This document shows positions 18,756 to 27,527 of a stretch of 64,000 nt of DNA, piece by piece. The notes under the pieces are model-generated. The model was given only the letters and a program-made list of their open reading frames with translations. It made no database searches and was not told the DNA's origin. The stretch's first letter is position 1. Every line of letters begins with the position of its first letter. A program made the position numbers and the translations under genes. Origin of the DNA: Cyclobacteriaceae bacterium (lineage in GTDB: Bacteria; Bacteroidota; Bacteroidia; Cytophagales; Cyclobacteriaceae); contig JAEUUI010000007.1 of the NCBI GenBank assembly GCA_016786585.1, forward strand, positions 1-64,000, read 5' to 3'.

Positions 18756-18774
18756 AGGCACCCAAGAGGTGCCT
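18756..18774 (-). terminator. Possible terminator downstream of the DUF3857 operon
   Basis: AGGCACC (18756-18762) and GGTGCCT (18768-18774) form a 7-bp hairpin with a 5-base loop. On the minus strand it is followed by TTAGTTTT. It lies 72 bases past the stop of the 18846-21014 gene and just before the next minus-strand gene, so it may separate them. Confidence 0.45.
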
Positions 18775-18845
18775 CAATACCCACTGCCACGGATATTATA
18801 CGGGTGTTACTACGGATAGTAGTGAGAATTCCCTGCGGTTAGCCG

Positions 18846-21014
18846 TTAACGAATTTTCTCTAGCAGAATTTGCTGTTGTGTGAAGTTGTAGGCGGCTTCC
18901 ATAAAACTTACCATTAATGGCCATTTTTCCTTTTTTTCAAAGTTTGTCTTATACGTTTTGCTAACATCGATAATAAGCGCATTATTCTCAATGCGGGCTT
19001 TGCTTGTAAAACCACCTGTTGCGTTCTCCACCGTGGAATTCAGCTTCTCAATTCCCTGAACGGTATACCCATCCGGAATTTGCAGGCTTATTGTGGTTAC
19101 AAACGAAGCTGTGTACGGGCGATAGATGTTAAATTTTCTGTCTTTCTCTTCCAGTTTAACTTCTGTTTGCCCCTCAATAAACTTTCCGATGTCGATCAGG
19201 TAATTCGGACCCGCGCGTTTAATGGCATTTTTGAATGTTGTTGCGTAACTGTATTTAAAAGCAGAGGTTTCTTCAAACCTGCCGGCTTGTTCTATTTTCA
19301 GGTCACGTGGGTTATCAAACTCCATATCAAAGTCATTATCAACCATCGTTTTAAGATTTGTCAGGCGATTGTCATCACGCGTGGCAAGAAAGCTTTCTTT
19401 CAACTTATTTTGTTTCTGTTGCGTTTTCTTGGATTTTTTGACTGTTTCAGCGGTCATTTTTGAATTCTCCTCATCCTGGTAGTCATAATAATCCATCAGC
19501 ATAGTTTGCGGATATAACCGCATAACTCCTGTGACGTCCTTATTTGCTTTCACGTTAATTTTACCCTCGTTAAGATCTGCGATTGTTAAATCATAATGCG
19601 TGGTTAACACGTTTTCGGTTGCAGGCGAAACGGGTATTTGCACTTTTCGCAGATTCCATGCTTTTGGTAACATTAAGCCGTTAGCTGTGTAAGCAGTGAT
19701 GCCCTGCATGTCGATGTCAATTTCACCCGGTATGGCATTGTTATCTAACCGGCCAATATAAAATGGAGTTTTTGTGTTAACCTTCAACATTACCGTCAGC
19801 TCATTTTCAAGAATGAGGTCTTCAAGCGCGGAAATCTGGCGAGGGATGCCAATCAGAATTTCGTGATTAATTTTCTTATACCGATAGTAGGCAGAAAGAG
19901 CAACGATGTAGTCAACGTAGTCTTCATCAGGGTTTGGATCGGAGCCGTTGATCAGCCGGTCTTCAGCATAATCTGTTCGGAAAAGATTACGCGCTACATA
20001 GAAAGCCTGCCGGGCAAGTTTGTTTTGATCTGTCAGCGTTTTGTACTTCTTATTCATTTCTGTACGAAGCTTCATGCTGTAATAGCCCTGATCGGTGAAG
20101 ATGTACGAGAAAAGATCTTTGATTTCCGATACAGATACGGACGATTTGATTACCCCTGGCTGGCCAATAAATCCGGGAATCATCCCGGCAACGGAATTTG
20201 ATGCATAAATAATCTTATACTTAATGGTGGGCACTTCGCGGTACGGGAATAACCAGCGAATGTCTTTGATGCTTTCACGGTCACCGTCTTCCAGTGTGTA
20301 ATAGCTTTTTTCGGTTTCTTTATCTTCGGTTAATTTAAACTCCGGGGCGCCATTCAATGACGTGAGGTTGATATAACACCTTCTTAAAATTTCAAATGAT
20401 ATCCGTTGTTTCATAATCGGATACTCATCGTTCAGATCGATAATCACAGGCTTAAACGCATAATACTTGGCAGCCAGCCCGATGTTTTGTTCTTCGCAGA
20501 GGTAGTAGTCGATAATATCGCCAAGCTGCAGATTGGGGATTGCAAGTTTATACATCTCAAAACCTTTGTTATTCACTTCCTGCTTCTGCAACACGGCATC
20601 GTCCAGCGATATTTCAATTTCGCGGCCATCAGGCTTAATAATCTTAAATCCGGCATACATGTCCACACGGGCGTTCCCAAACATTCCGCTGCCCGGGATG
20701 GTGAATTGAGCATACTTTTCAAGGGCGCTGTTGTCGAGCAGCATAATCCGGTAATGATCATACGAATCGAAGTTCAGGTACTGTGCCAGGACCTCCTTTT
20801 TGTATGAATGCATGTTCGACTTGGCAATAATTACGGCAGATTCGTTTTTCCATTTGTCGGGAATCGATCGTACAGCAAAATTCTTGTCATTGCCTTTCCA
20901 ATGCATTTGCCTGAGTTCTTCAGCGCGTTTTTTATTTTGATTGATTCCGGAACTGGCAAACGCAGCAATCGTCAGGAATAACAAAGAGAAAAGAAGAGGG
21001 GATTTTTTAATCAT
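18846..21014 (-). CDS. DUF3857 domain-containing secreted protein
   Basis: This 722-residue protein has a signal peptide (about 1-20) and an N-terminal DUF3857 domain with YAGFKIIKPDGREIEI and NLQLGDIIDYYL (about residues 120-170). A long middle region and a C-terminal beta-rich part with YRPYTASFVTTISLQIPDG follow. Unlike its neighbour, it has no clear transglutaminase Cys-His-Asp set. It overlaps the upstream DUF3857/transglutaminase gene by 8 bases, so the two are translationally linked and probably work together in the periplasm. The molecular function of the family is unknown. Confidence 0.82.
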   Translation of the reverse strand: MIKKSPLLFSLLFLTIAAFASSGINQNKKRAEELRQMHWKGNDKNFAVRSIPDKWKNESAVIIAKSNMHSYKKEVLAQYLNFDSYDHYRIMLLDNSALEKYAQFTIPGSGMFGNARVDMYAGFKIIKPDGREIEISLDDAVLQKQEVNNKGFEMYKLAIPNLQLGDIIDYYLCEEQNIGLAAKYYAFKPVIIDLNDEYPIMKQRISFEILRRCYINLTSLNGAPEFKLTEDKETEKSYYTLEDGDRESIKDIRWLFPYREVPTIKYKIIYASNSVAGMIPGFIGQPGVIKSSVSVSEIKDLFSYIFTDQGYYSMKLRTEMNKKYKTLTDQNKLARQAFYVARNLFRTDYAEDRLINGSDPNPDEDYVDYIVALSAYYRYKKINHEILIGIPRQISALEDLILENELTVMLKVNTKTPFYIGRLDNNAIPGEIDIDMQGITAYTANGLMLPKAWNLRKVQIPVSPATENVLTTHYDLTIADLNEGKINVKANKDVTGVMRLYPQTMLMDYYDYQDEENSKMTAETVKKSKKTQQKQNKLKESFLATRDDNRLTNLKTMVDNDFDMEFDNPRDLKIEQAGRFEETSAFKYSYATTFKNAIKRAGPNYLIDIGKFIEGQTEVKLEEKDRKFNIYRPYTASFVTTISLQIPDGYTVQGIEKLNSTVENATGGFTSKARIENNALIIDVSKTYKTNFEKKEKWPLMVSFMEAAYNFTQQQILLEKIR

Positions 21015-22920
21015 TTGAGCGTAAAATTATCTGGTCGTTATAAAACTTGTTCAGCCCGTCAATGGCGGTATTCCAATTGCCAAATTCCGAAGTGGGGAGT
21101 GTATTCTTTAAAATCTTGATCTCTTTGGTGTAGACAATTTTGTTATCCACCAGGTTGTACTTCATGTCGAACGTGAAATAGGCATTGGCCACGCGATAGG
21201 GGTCGGGCAGATAATCGATCTTGTATCCTTTCGGGATCTCGATCTCAGCAGTTGTTTTTTTGAATTTGCGACTGGTAAACTTGTACGGAACGTTGCGGTC
21301 TTTTTCTAATTTTTCGTTTTTGTAATCTTTTTCAAAGTCAACATCCAGGTACAATTCCTTGTTGTTTTTATACACTTGATTCTTGAGGTTGATGTCGTAA
21401 CTGATATCCCAGAGATTATCGCGGTCGAACGAAGAATATTTCATGACCTTAAAATTGTCGGGACTGCTGTTGCCTGCGATAATCTGCCTGAAGAACTTGT
21501 CTAAATCTTCTTTTTTAATTTCATCGGAAATGTTGAACAGAATTTTTTTAACCTCACCATCCATTGATGTTTTACCGGTTCCTAGCAGTGAATTATTGTC
21601 AATTGCAAAATGCCAGGTTGATTCGTAAAGGTATCTTTCAATAGGTTCTTCGCTTACCGTACTGATGATGTACGACTTGCCGTTCTCAATCATAATTTGC
21701 TTGCCCTGAATATTCTCACTGTTGATTTTAAACGGATTGAAATTTTCCGTGGGATCGAGAATATACTTTTGCTGGTTGTTTTCGAATACCGTACAAATCA
21801 TGTGGTTGTCCACTGCCAGCGAAGGGATGTCATACGAATAAGGAATGCGTTGTGTGCCGACCCACGTAAGGCGGGCATCGATGCCTGCAACGGTGAGCAT
21901 TGCTTTTGTGAGATTTGCCATGCCTTTACAATCGCCATAGCGTTTATAAAAAACCTGGTGTGCTGCCTCCGGCCGGAAACCGGCAAGTCCATCTTCGAAC
22001 GCGATGTATTTAATGTTATCCTGAACCCAATAATAGATTGCCTTTATTTTTTCATCATTACTGGTGAGTCCTTTCGTGAGTTGAGCTACCGTAGGCTTGA
22101 GCGATGTAAAGTCTTCCGCAACTAAGGCAGTCAGCGAAGCATACCAGTTATACAAATCATCCGTGGATGAAAGCACCGTAGTTTTCTTTCCGTTAAGCAA
22201 ATACGATTTTGTGAGGATAAGTATGTGAGGCAGAAAATGTAAAGAACCCGGAAGATTACTGTCGGATGGATATGCTTTTAAATCGCGAATGGTATAGGTA
22301 TGAGAGACGATTCCGTTTTTTTGTTCGATTGATTTCTTTATGTCATAGCCTGTAAAATTGATCTCCTTCAGGTCAACAGTTGCCCAGGCCGGAATGTTGA
22401 TAATTATTTTCCGCTCGGTTGCGGGAATTTCGGAGTGAAAGAGTGCTTTCGTTACATACTTCGGATCGTCAATCGTGGTGGTAGAGTTGTATACCACACT
22501 TTGTCCGGGCAGTTCGAATCTGAATCGGTATGCGCACAGCTGTGCATCAGAATAAAATATGTCGCCCTCCTGAATGTGTCCGCAGTACTTATCATAGGTA
22601 ACAATTTTTCCGGTTTCGGTACGAAGACTGTACTCGTCAATCCGGGATTGGTCATTAAAATAGCTGCGGATGGTGAAGAACGAATTGGCTTTTAACGCAA
22701 GGTATTGTTCGCTGGTTTTTTGCTTTACAATCAGGCGGTCACCCTTTCCCAACTGGAAGTCGTATGTATCGGTTGCCTGGAGCGCAACGATATCTTCTTC
22801 TTTATAGATCGACTTAAGCCGGAGGGCCTCAGTTCTTAAATTTTCGTTTACTTTTTGCGCCTGAACAGGGGTTAAGGCGATCAGCAGCGCACTGAACGCA
22901 CTCAAAAACATCAACTTCAT
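21007..22920 (-). CDS. DUF3857 and transglutaminase-like domain protein
   Basis: This 637-residue secreted protein has a signal peptide (about 1-21, ending VQAQ) and an N-terminal DUF3857 domain (about 40-240). A transglutaminase-like core follows: the Cys in KRYGDCKGMANL near residue 332, His in VDNHMICTVF near 372 and Asp in ILDPTEN near 390. Bacterial members are usually thought to be periplasmic cysteine proteases or cross-linking enzymes. The gene is first in a two-gene operon with the 722-residue DUF3857 protein. A -7 element lies 25 bases upstream. Confidence 0.88.
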   Translation of the reverse strand: MKLMFLSAFSALLIALTPVQAQKVNENLRTEALRLKSIYKEEDIVALQATDTYDFQLGKGDRLIVKQKTSEQYLALKANSFFTIRSYFNDQSRIDEYSLRTETGKIVTYDKYCGHIQEGDIFYSDAQLCAYRFRFELPGQSVVYNSTTTIDDPKYVTKALFHSEIPATERKIIINIPAWATVDLKEINFTGYDIKKSIEQKNGIVSHTYTIRDLKAYPSDSNLPGSLHFLPHILILTKSYLLNGKKTTVLSSTDDLYNWYASLTALVAEDFTSLKPTVAQLTKGLTSNDEKIKAIYYWVQDNIKYIAFEDGLAGFRPEAAHQVFYKRYGDCKGMANLTKAMLTVAGIDARLTWVGTQRIPYSYDIPSLAVDNHMICTVFENNQQKYILDPTENFNPFKINSENIQGKQIMIENGKSYIISTVSEEPIERYLYESTWHFAIDNNSLLGTGKTSMDGEVKKILFNISDEIKKEDLDKFFRQIIAGNSSPDNFKVMKYSSFDRDNLWDISYDINLKNQVYKNNKELYLDVDFEKDYKNEKLEKDRNVPYKFTSRKFKKTTAEIEIPKGYKIDYLPDPYRVANAYFTFDMKYNLVDNKIVYTKEIKILKNTLPTSEFGNWNTAIDGLNKFYNDQIILRSND

Positions 22921-22944
22921 AACAGACTAACCAACAGTGAATTG

Positions 22945-22952
22945 CAAAGATA
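22945..22952 (-). promoter_or_regulatory. -7 promoter element for the DUF3857 operon
   Basis: TATCTTTG on the minus strand matches TAnnTTTG exactly, 24 bases before the ATG at 22920. No TTG is visible at -33, so strength is uncertain. Confidence 0.45.
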
Positions 22953-23063
22953 GCCATTCACTGTCAGTTGCCTGTAATTGCTGAAAATAAATAAATGCGA
23001 TTATCGCCTTAAAAACACGATCCGTTCATCTGTAAAAGCCGAAATTTGAGCAGTGCGAATTTA

Positions 23064-23528
23064 TTAAACCGTAACAGCTGTTACGCGCGTAATTTCAACG
23101 CTCCGCCATTTGCCTGATTTGCGGATAGACTGATCAAACAATAAATCTCCGCGTTTCTTAAAGCGTTTGTTCATGGTGTCTTTCACAATCCAGATTCCGT
23201 CAATCGCAGGATCATTAGCGTTAACCATTACCGTATCTCCGTAATGGAATTCACCTTTCCAACGCTTTAGCAAGTCACGTGATAATGCCATCCAGCGAAG
23301 CTGCTGATTCTTGAGCTGTTCAGTATCAATCTTCGAGTTGCTGGCCGTTATCAGCGGAGCCTTATCGCATTGTTTGGCTGTCGGATGATATATCGTTAAA
23401 GCATCCAATGTGATTGATGCGCCTTCCGGAATATAAACGTGTGCTGAATTACCCGTTGTTACACGCGAAGTGGCAACGCGCGGAATAAATAGGCACATCA
23501 ATATGAATAATGTAATTGTCTTTTTCAT
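23064..23528 (-). CDS. Small secreted protein, possible 3D-domain (double-psi barrel)
   Basis: This 154-residue protein has a signal peptide (about 1-20). The C-terminal half reads GDTVMVNANDPAIDGIWIVKDTMNKRFKKRGDLLFDQ. The spacing of Gly/Asp residues recalls the 3D (Asp-Asp-Asp) double-psi beta-barrel domains of lytic-transglycosylase-like proteins. This is a weak resemblance and the catalytic signature is incomplete. It is a single gene. The 234 bases to its right (23529-23762) hold no gene I can support. Confidence 0.6.
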   Translation of the reverse strand: MKKTITLFILMCLFIPRVATSRVTTGNSAHVYIPEGASITLDALTIYHPTAKQCDKAPLITASNSKIDTEQLKNQQLRWMALSRDLLKRWKGEFHYGDTVMVNANDPAIDGIWIVKDTMNKRFKKRGDLLFDQSIRKSGKWRSVEITRVTAVTV

Positions 23529-23762
23529 AAAAATTTGTGTTACGAAACCTTCTGAGAGGCAGGTTTGGTGTACTCGGGTATGCTAAGGAAACATCGTGCC
23601 AGTGAGGGCTGCGAAGGAAAAATTCAAGTAAATCCTCAGAAAATGAGACAATTTGCGGGAAAAAATTCCCCAGTCTCCCCGTGCCAAATGGGTATACGGG
23701 CATCCCGGCAAATGGTTTTTTGTGGCATGTTTTTTCCAAATGGATGACGAAAAAACAATCGT

Positions 23763-24170
23763 ATGAAAAATCAAATCATCAAAATAGCAAGTGTGTTTGT
23801 GTTGGCTTTTACAATCGCGGGCTATTCAGCTGTTGCGCAAAACAAATTAACATGGGATAAGATCGGTACGGAAACAGTTGATTACACGATCGACCATGAC
23901 GTAGTGTCGCTTAACAAAAGTCAGCAGACGTACACTGCACTAAAAATTAAAGTAATCAACGGCACGTTGAATGTGCACAAGGCTACCGTTCACTTTGCCA
24001 ATGGCGACAAGCAGGACGTTGAGCTTCCGGAAGTGCTTGGAAAAGATAATGATGGTAAGTTGATTGACCTTGCCGGAAACAAGCGCATCATCGAAAAGGT
24101 GACATTCTGGTATGACACCGAAAACAAAAACAATGAAAAGGCAATGGTAGAAGTTTGGGCCAGGAAATAA
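23763..24170 (+). CDS. Small secreted protein, DUF2541-like
   Basis: This 135-residue protein has a signal peptide (about 1-25, ending AVAQ). A beta-rich domain follows, with TYTALKIKVINGTLNVHKATVHFANG and LIDLAGNKRIIEKVTFWYD. That pattern resembles the DUF2541 (YaaI-like) family, whose function is unknown. A clear terminator follows at 24194-24220. Confidence 0.7.
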   Translation: MKNQIIKIASVFVLAFTIAGYSAVAQNKLTWDKIGTETVDYTIDHDVVSLNKSQQTYTALKIKVINGTLNVHKATVHFANGDKQDVELPEVLGKDNDGKLIDLAGNKRIIEKVTFWYDTENKNNEKAMVEVWARK

Positions 24171-24193
24171 GTCCTGAGTATTCTTCTGCTATG

Positions 24194-24220
24194 AAAAAGA
24201 TCCTTTCGGGGATCTTTTTT
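24194..24220 (+). terminator. Rho-independent terminator
   Basis: AAAGATCC (24196-24203) pairs with GGATCTTT (24210-24217) around a 6-base loop and continues into a T run. It follows the DUF2541-like gene by about 25 bases. Confidence 0.85.
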
Positions 24221-24261
24221 ATTTATATGGATTCGGGTTTTCCGGTTAACTTGGAGGTTTA

Positions 24262-25995
24262 ATGACTATGTATATGAAGAAATTTCTCCCGCTGCTGAGT
24301 TTTGTGCTGTTGTCGATACCCGGGCTATTTGCGCAACAAGCATTTGAAAATCATTATGCCGGCATTCGAAAGGAATTTTCTGCTGAAAACACACATACCA
24401 CTACGGCTTTCGTGGAACAGCGCTGGCGATTGGCCGGTAACAAGGGTTTTGATGAGAGTATTTACTACGTAGAAAAAATTCTGAAAGACGCAGGTTTTAA
24501 AAAAGAAGTAAACGGTGAGACTGATGGTGCGCTTACGTATCGGATCGAAACACGTAAGATGAAACGCCCTACATGGGAGCCGGTTGATGCATCGGTCAGT
24601 TTCGAAGGTGAAGCCATGCCGTTTCTCAAATTTTCAACCAATCGTAATATGATCGCTACTTATTCGGCCAGTACGCCAGCCGAAGGTGTCACGGCAGAGG
24701 TAGTAGATGTTGGTAAGGGAAGGAAAGAAGACTTTGCAGATAAAGACTTCAAAGGAAAAATTGTTCTTGCCGAAACCGGGGCTTATCAATTGTATCGGCA
24801 GGCCATAGAAAAGGGAGCCGTTGGCGTGCTGGCATATTCGCTTCCAAAATACACCCAGCCTGAAAAGAATGTTAACTCTATCCAATTTCAAAGTATCGCT
24901 TACGCAGATTCTGTTAATCAAAAGTGGGCTATCATGCTCTCTTATCAGGCCAAAGAGAAATTAAAGGCTGCAATGGTAAAAGGCCCTGTTCGTGTAACAG
25001 TGAAAGTTGAAACTAAAATTTATAAAGCCGATGAACTTACGCTGGTGGCAAACGCGCGAGGAACCGTAAAACCGGATGAACGATTTGTGTACAGTGCGCA
25101 TGTGCAGGAACCCGGTGCGAACGATAACGCAACGGGCGTTGCTACGCTGGCCGAAATGGCAAGAACAACGGCCATGCTCATTCAACAAAAGAAATTTAGT
25201 CCGCAACGAACCATTACCTTTTTGTGGGGTGATGAAATTGTATCGACTGATCGGTACATAAAAGATGACAAGACGCGTGCGGCTGGTATCAAGTGGGGAT
25301 TGAGTCTCGACATGGTAGGAGAAGATGTTTCAAAAACCGGTGGCTCATTCCTGATTGAAAAGATGCCGGATCCGTCTGCCATCTGGACGCGGGGTAAAGA
25401 AAAGCATACTGAATGGGGCGGAAGTGTGCTGAAAGAATCGCAAATGGTACCGCACTACTTCAATGATTTTCTGTTGAATCGGTGCTTGCAACAAGCTAAG
25501 GTTACGGGTTGGGTGGTGAATACTAATCCATTTGAAGGCGGCAGTGATCACACTCCGTTCCTGGAAGCAAAAATTCCGGGGTTGTTAATGTGGCATTTTA
25601 CGGATGTATTTTATCATACGGATGGTGACCGGTTGGATATGACCTCGGCCGAAGAAATGAAGAATGTTGGCGTGAGCGCATTGGCAACCGCGTACGTTCT
25701 TGCTTCCGCTGATGATGCCGTTACGCTTACACTGATTGATGAAATCAGAAAGAACGCTATCGACCGCCTGGAGGTGGAATTTGCGCTAAGCAAAGAGGCC
25801 GTTGCGAAGGGCGGAAAAGTTGCTGATGAGCAACACATTTTGGAAGTGTGGACTTCCTACTACACCGGGGCCCTTGATAAAATGACCGAAATCCCCGTAA
25901 AAGGCACCAACAAGAAGATTGACACAAAAATTGCTGCCGCTAAAGCTGACCTTCAAAAAAAGCTCGATGAGCTGAAGGGCTGGCTTGAAAAATAA
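24262..25995 (+). CDS. M28 family zinc aminopeptidase, secreted
   Basis: This 577-residue protein has a signal peptide (ending LFAQ), a PA-like insert (about 140-230) and an M28 peptidase core. Expected zinc and catalytic residues are visible: His in YSAHVQEPGANDNATG near residue 278 with its Asp, Glu in WGDEIVST near 330, Asp in SLDMVGED near 350, and His in GGSDHTPFL near 430. It probably trims N-terminal amino acids from peptides in the periplasm or outside. Starts at 24262, 24268 or 24274 are all possible; a GGAGG at 24253-24257 favours 24262 or 24268. Confidence 0.9.
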   Translation: MTMYMKKFLPLLSFVLLSIPGLFAQQAFENHYAGIRKEFSAENTHTTTAFVEQRWRLAGNKGFDESIYYVEKILKDAGFKKEVNGETDGALTYRIETRKMKRPTWEPVDASVSFEGEAMPFLKFSTNRNMIATYSASTPAEGVTAEVVDVGKGRKEDFADKDFKGKIVLAETGAYQLYRQAIEKGAVGVLAYSLPKYTQPEKNVNSIQFQSIAYADSVNQKWAIMLSYQAKEKLKAAMVKGPVRVTVKVETKIYKADELTLVANARGTVKPDERFVYSAHVQEPGANDNATGVATLAEMARTTAMLIQQKKFSPQRTITFLWGDEIVSTDRYIKDDKTRAAGIKWGLSLDMVGEDVSKTGGSFLIEKMPDPSAIWTRGKEKHTEWGGSVLKESQMVPHYFNDFLLNRCLQQAKVTGWVVNTNPFEGGSDHTPFLEAKIPGLLMWHFTDVFYHTDGDRLDMTSAEEMKNVGVSALATAYVLASADDAVTLTLIDEIRKNAIDRLEVEFALSKEAVAKGGKVADEQHILEVWTSYYTGALDKMTEIPVKGTNKKIDTKIAAAKADLQKKLDELKGWLEK

Positions 25996-26006
25996 ACGGC
26001 AGACAT

Positions 26007-26192
26007 ATGATTAAAATATTGGCAATGGTGCTGGTGTTGATCGGCATCATCGGACTGATTATGGGCGTGCTTGGAATCTTCGGACCGAACCTGGTAACGA
26101 TTAGTCCGTGGGCACTCGCCATTCTCGGATTTATCTTTTTTGTATCCGGAATTGGATTGCTGAAACGCAGACGGGATACAGATGAGATCTAA
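26007..26192 (+). CDS. Small two-helix membrane protein
   Basis: This 61-residue protein has two hydrophobic helices (about 3-26 and 32-51) joined by a short PNLVTISPW loop, and a charged tail KRRRDTDEI. It follows the M28 peptidase by 11 bases, so it is probably co-transcribed. Its stop overlaps the stop of the convergent 26189 gene. No function is known to me. Confidence 0.65.
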   Translation: MIKILAMVLVLIGIIGLIMGVLGIFGPNLVTISPWALAILGFIFFVSGIGLLKRRRDTDEI

Positions 26193-26611
26193 CGATTCTT
26201 TTGGAACGAAAAGAATTGTTTGAGCTTCGATCGGGTAGAAACTTTTTCCTGCTCGGCCAACTTCAGGTTCACGTGAAGGAAGTCTTCATTGTCAATTGTC
26301 AACTGTGTTGTCTTGAATCCCGAAAAGGTGAATAACAAGATGTCGTTTGAAGAGGGTTTTTCAATCAGCATGGAAAACCAGCCGTTGCTGTCGGTTTGAG
26401 CCTCAAGGCCGGTGCCTTTTAATTTTACAGAAATACCTTCCAGCGCAGATAAATCGTGCGCCGACCGCACAATTCCTTCAATTGTTTTTACGGCAACTTT
26501 ATCATGACCATTTCCGCGAAACAGTTCGGCCCGCACCAGCGTGGTGTGATTGAAGTTACCCCATTTGGCCAGTCCGGGCTTGGGAATTGTGAGTGAAACC
26601 GGGTTTTTCAT
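26189..26611 (-). CDS. Carboxypeptidase-like regulatory domain protein
   Basis: This 140-residue protein has no clear signal peptide. The middle part (about 40-115) fits a carboxypeptidase regulatory-like Ig fold: VKTIEGIVRSAHDLSALEGISVKLKGTGLEAQTDSNGWFSM, then LLFTFSGFKTTQLTID. Such domains usually prefix TonB receptors, but here the domain stands nearly alone. Function is unknown. It reads toward the M28 operon and overlaps its last gene by 4 bases. A near-match -7 element (TATTTTTA) lies about 53 bases upstream. Confidence 0.75.
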   Translation of the reverse strand: MKNPVSLTIPKPGLAKWGNFNHTTLVRAELFRGNGHDKVAVKTIEGIVRSAHDLSALEGISVKLKGTGLEAQTDSNGWFSMLIEKPSSNDILLFTFSGFKTTQLTIDNEDFLHVNLKLAEQEKVSTRSKLKQFFSFQKNR

Positions 26612-26674
26612 GGTTTTTTCGGCTGTTGGTGTTTGTAAGATGCCCGTAGCTTAGTTTTTCCATAAAAATATTCT

Positions 26675-26848
26675 GTGGTGCGGAGGGCTTTAACCTCGAT
26701 CTTTCCCAATCAGGAACGCATTTGTCAGCGACTATGCTATCGCACCACCGGCACTGATCAACTACAATTAAATAGTGTCTTGCCCTATGTGGAGACTCCC
26801 GGTAATGCTCCGGGTCCTTAGCTCCCGATAGCTATCGGGATTCAGTGC
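26675..26848 (-). ncRNA. Candidate structured RNA with tRNA-like module, downstream of rtcB operon
   Basis: The 345-base gap 26612-26956 has no ORF but many nested complementary segments. Module A: GCACTGA (26842-26848 on the minus strand) pairs with TCAGTGC (26751-26757), enclosing a 16-base palindrome and a CCCGG/CCGGG hairpin (26798-26814). Module B: GTGGTGCG and CGCACCAC (26741-26748 and 26675-26682) form an 8-bp closing stem around 58 bases. That region holds a D-arm-like TAGC/GCTG, a GAGG/CCTC arm with a 7-base loop, and a weak middle arm. Module B spans 74 bases, the size of a tRNA, but lacks TTC in the T loop and a clear anticodon stem. The strand is inferred from the operon direction; the helices would also fold on the plus strand. 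Confidence 0.5.
26823..26840. repeat. Perfect 18-base palindrome
   Basis: TCCCGATAGCTATCGGGA is fully self-complementary and sits inside module A of the structured region. Palindromes of this kind can be dispersed repeats in Cytophagales genomes. Only one copy was seen in this window. Confidence 0.6.
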
Positions 26849-26928
26849 TACGCTTCTACTTAGTTAGCTTAATCTCCTTTCAACCCATTGGCCTGTATCC
26901 AATCGTGTGTGTTCAGTGTCACACTTTT

Positions 26929-26955
26929 CCCTGGTCTGTGTGACACAGACCAGGG
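26929..26955 (-). terminator. 12-bp perfect hairpin at the end of the rtcB operon
   Basis: CCCTGGTCTGTG (26929-26940) and CACAGACCAGGG (26944-26955) form a 12-bp stem with a TGA loop. It begins 1 base past the stop of the 26957-27460 gene. No T-run follows on either strand, so it may be an RNA-stabilising or processing hairpin and not an intrinsic terminator. Confidence 0.5.
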
Positions 26956-26956
26956 G

Positions 26957-27460
26957 TTAAAATGTAAACATCAATACCCAACGCTTCTTACGGCAACGTT
27001 TAATTGCTTCGGTGTAGGTATTGGCATCGAAGCCGGCCGTAGAGGCCAAAGCCTCCTTGTATTTACGAATCGCTTGTGTGTAATCCTTCTTCAATTCATA
27101 CACGCTTGCGATTTTCTCCAGCATCATCGTCCGGTTAGCATTGAACTTTGTTAAACCTGTTTCCAGATACTCCAGTGCTTCATCGAAACGGCCGAGCCGG
27201 ATCATCAACGTACCCAAATGCAGGTAAGCCGGTGCAAACTCACTGTTGAACTTAACCGCCATCTTCATGTGCAGTTCGGCCATGCCATCCGCACTTGAAT
27301 AGTACATGTAAGCCCAACCGAGGTGGTTGTGCAGGCTTCCGTAGCCTGGCTCTTCGTACAACAGACCCTTCATGATCCGAAAACCTTCTTCAATTTTGTT
27401 TTCGTAAATCAGCTTTTCCGCCTCCTGCAAATATTTTTCAATCCATTCAATACGTATCAT
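26957..27460 (-). CDS. TPR protein, downstream partner of RtcB
   Basis: This 167-residue soluble protein consists of about four tetratricopeptide repeats, a protein-interaction scaffold. LLYEEPGYGSLHNHLGWAYMYY is near residue 33 and YELKKDYTQAIRKYKEAL near 120. A basic tail with IKRCRKKR follows. It is clearly paralogous to the TPR protein upstream of rtcB (28982-29473): both share the LLYEEPGY block and the YELKK...AIR.YK.AL block with the basic IKRC end. It lies 67 bases after rtcB. A role in RNA repair with RtcB is inference from position and duplication. Confidence 0.85.
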   Translation of the reverse strand: MIRIEWIEKYLQEAEKLIYENKIEEGFRIMKGLLYEEPGYGSLHNHLGWAYMYYSSADGMAELHMKMAVKFNSEFAPAYLHLGTLMIRLGRFDEALEYLETGLTKFNANRTMMLEKIASVYELKKDYTQAIRKYKEALASTAGFDANTYTEAIKRCRKKRWVLMFTF

Positions 27461-27527
27461 ACTTCTTCAAAACTTTTTGGTTAATGCCGATTCAAAACCG
27501 AGTTACAGCATGTACCTCAGTTTCGAA

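Noticed and set aside
23529-23762. Short frames in the gap between 23528 and 23763
   Set aside because: They read on both strands without start signals, codon pattern or recognisable domains.
24253-24257. GGAGG before the M28 gene as a notable regulatory site
   Set aside because: It helps choose among close starts, but a single 5-base match can easily occur by chance.
26675-26748. A normal tRNA gene
   Set aside because: The length and closing stem fit, but the T loop lacks TTC and the anticodon arm is poor, so it is listed only as tRNA-like.
26888-27154. 88-codon plus-strand frame across the TPR gene end
   Set aside because: It is antisense to a clear TPR gene and has no family resemblance.
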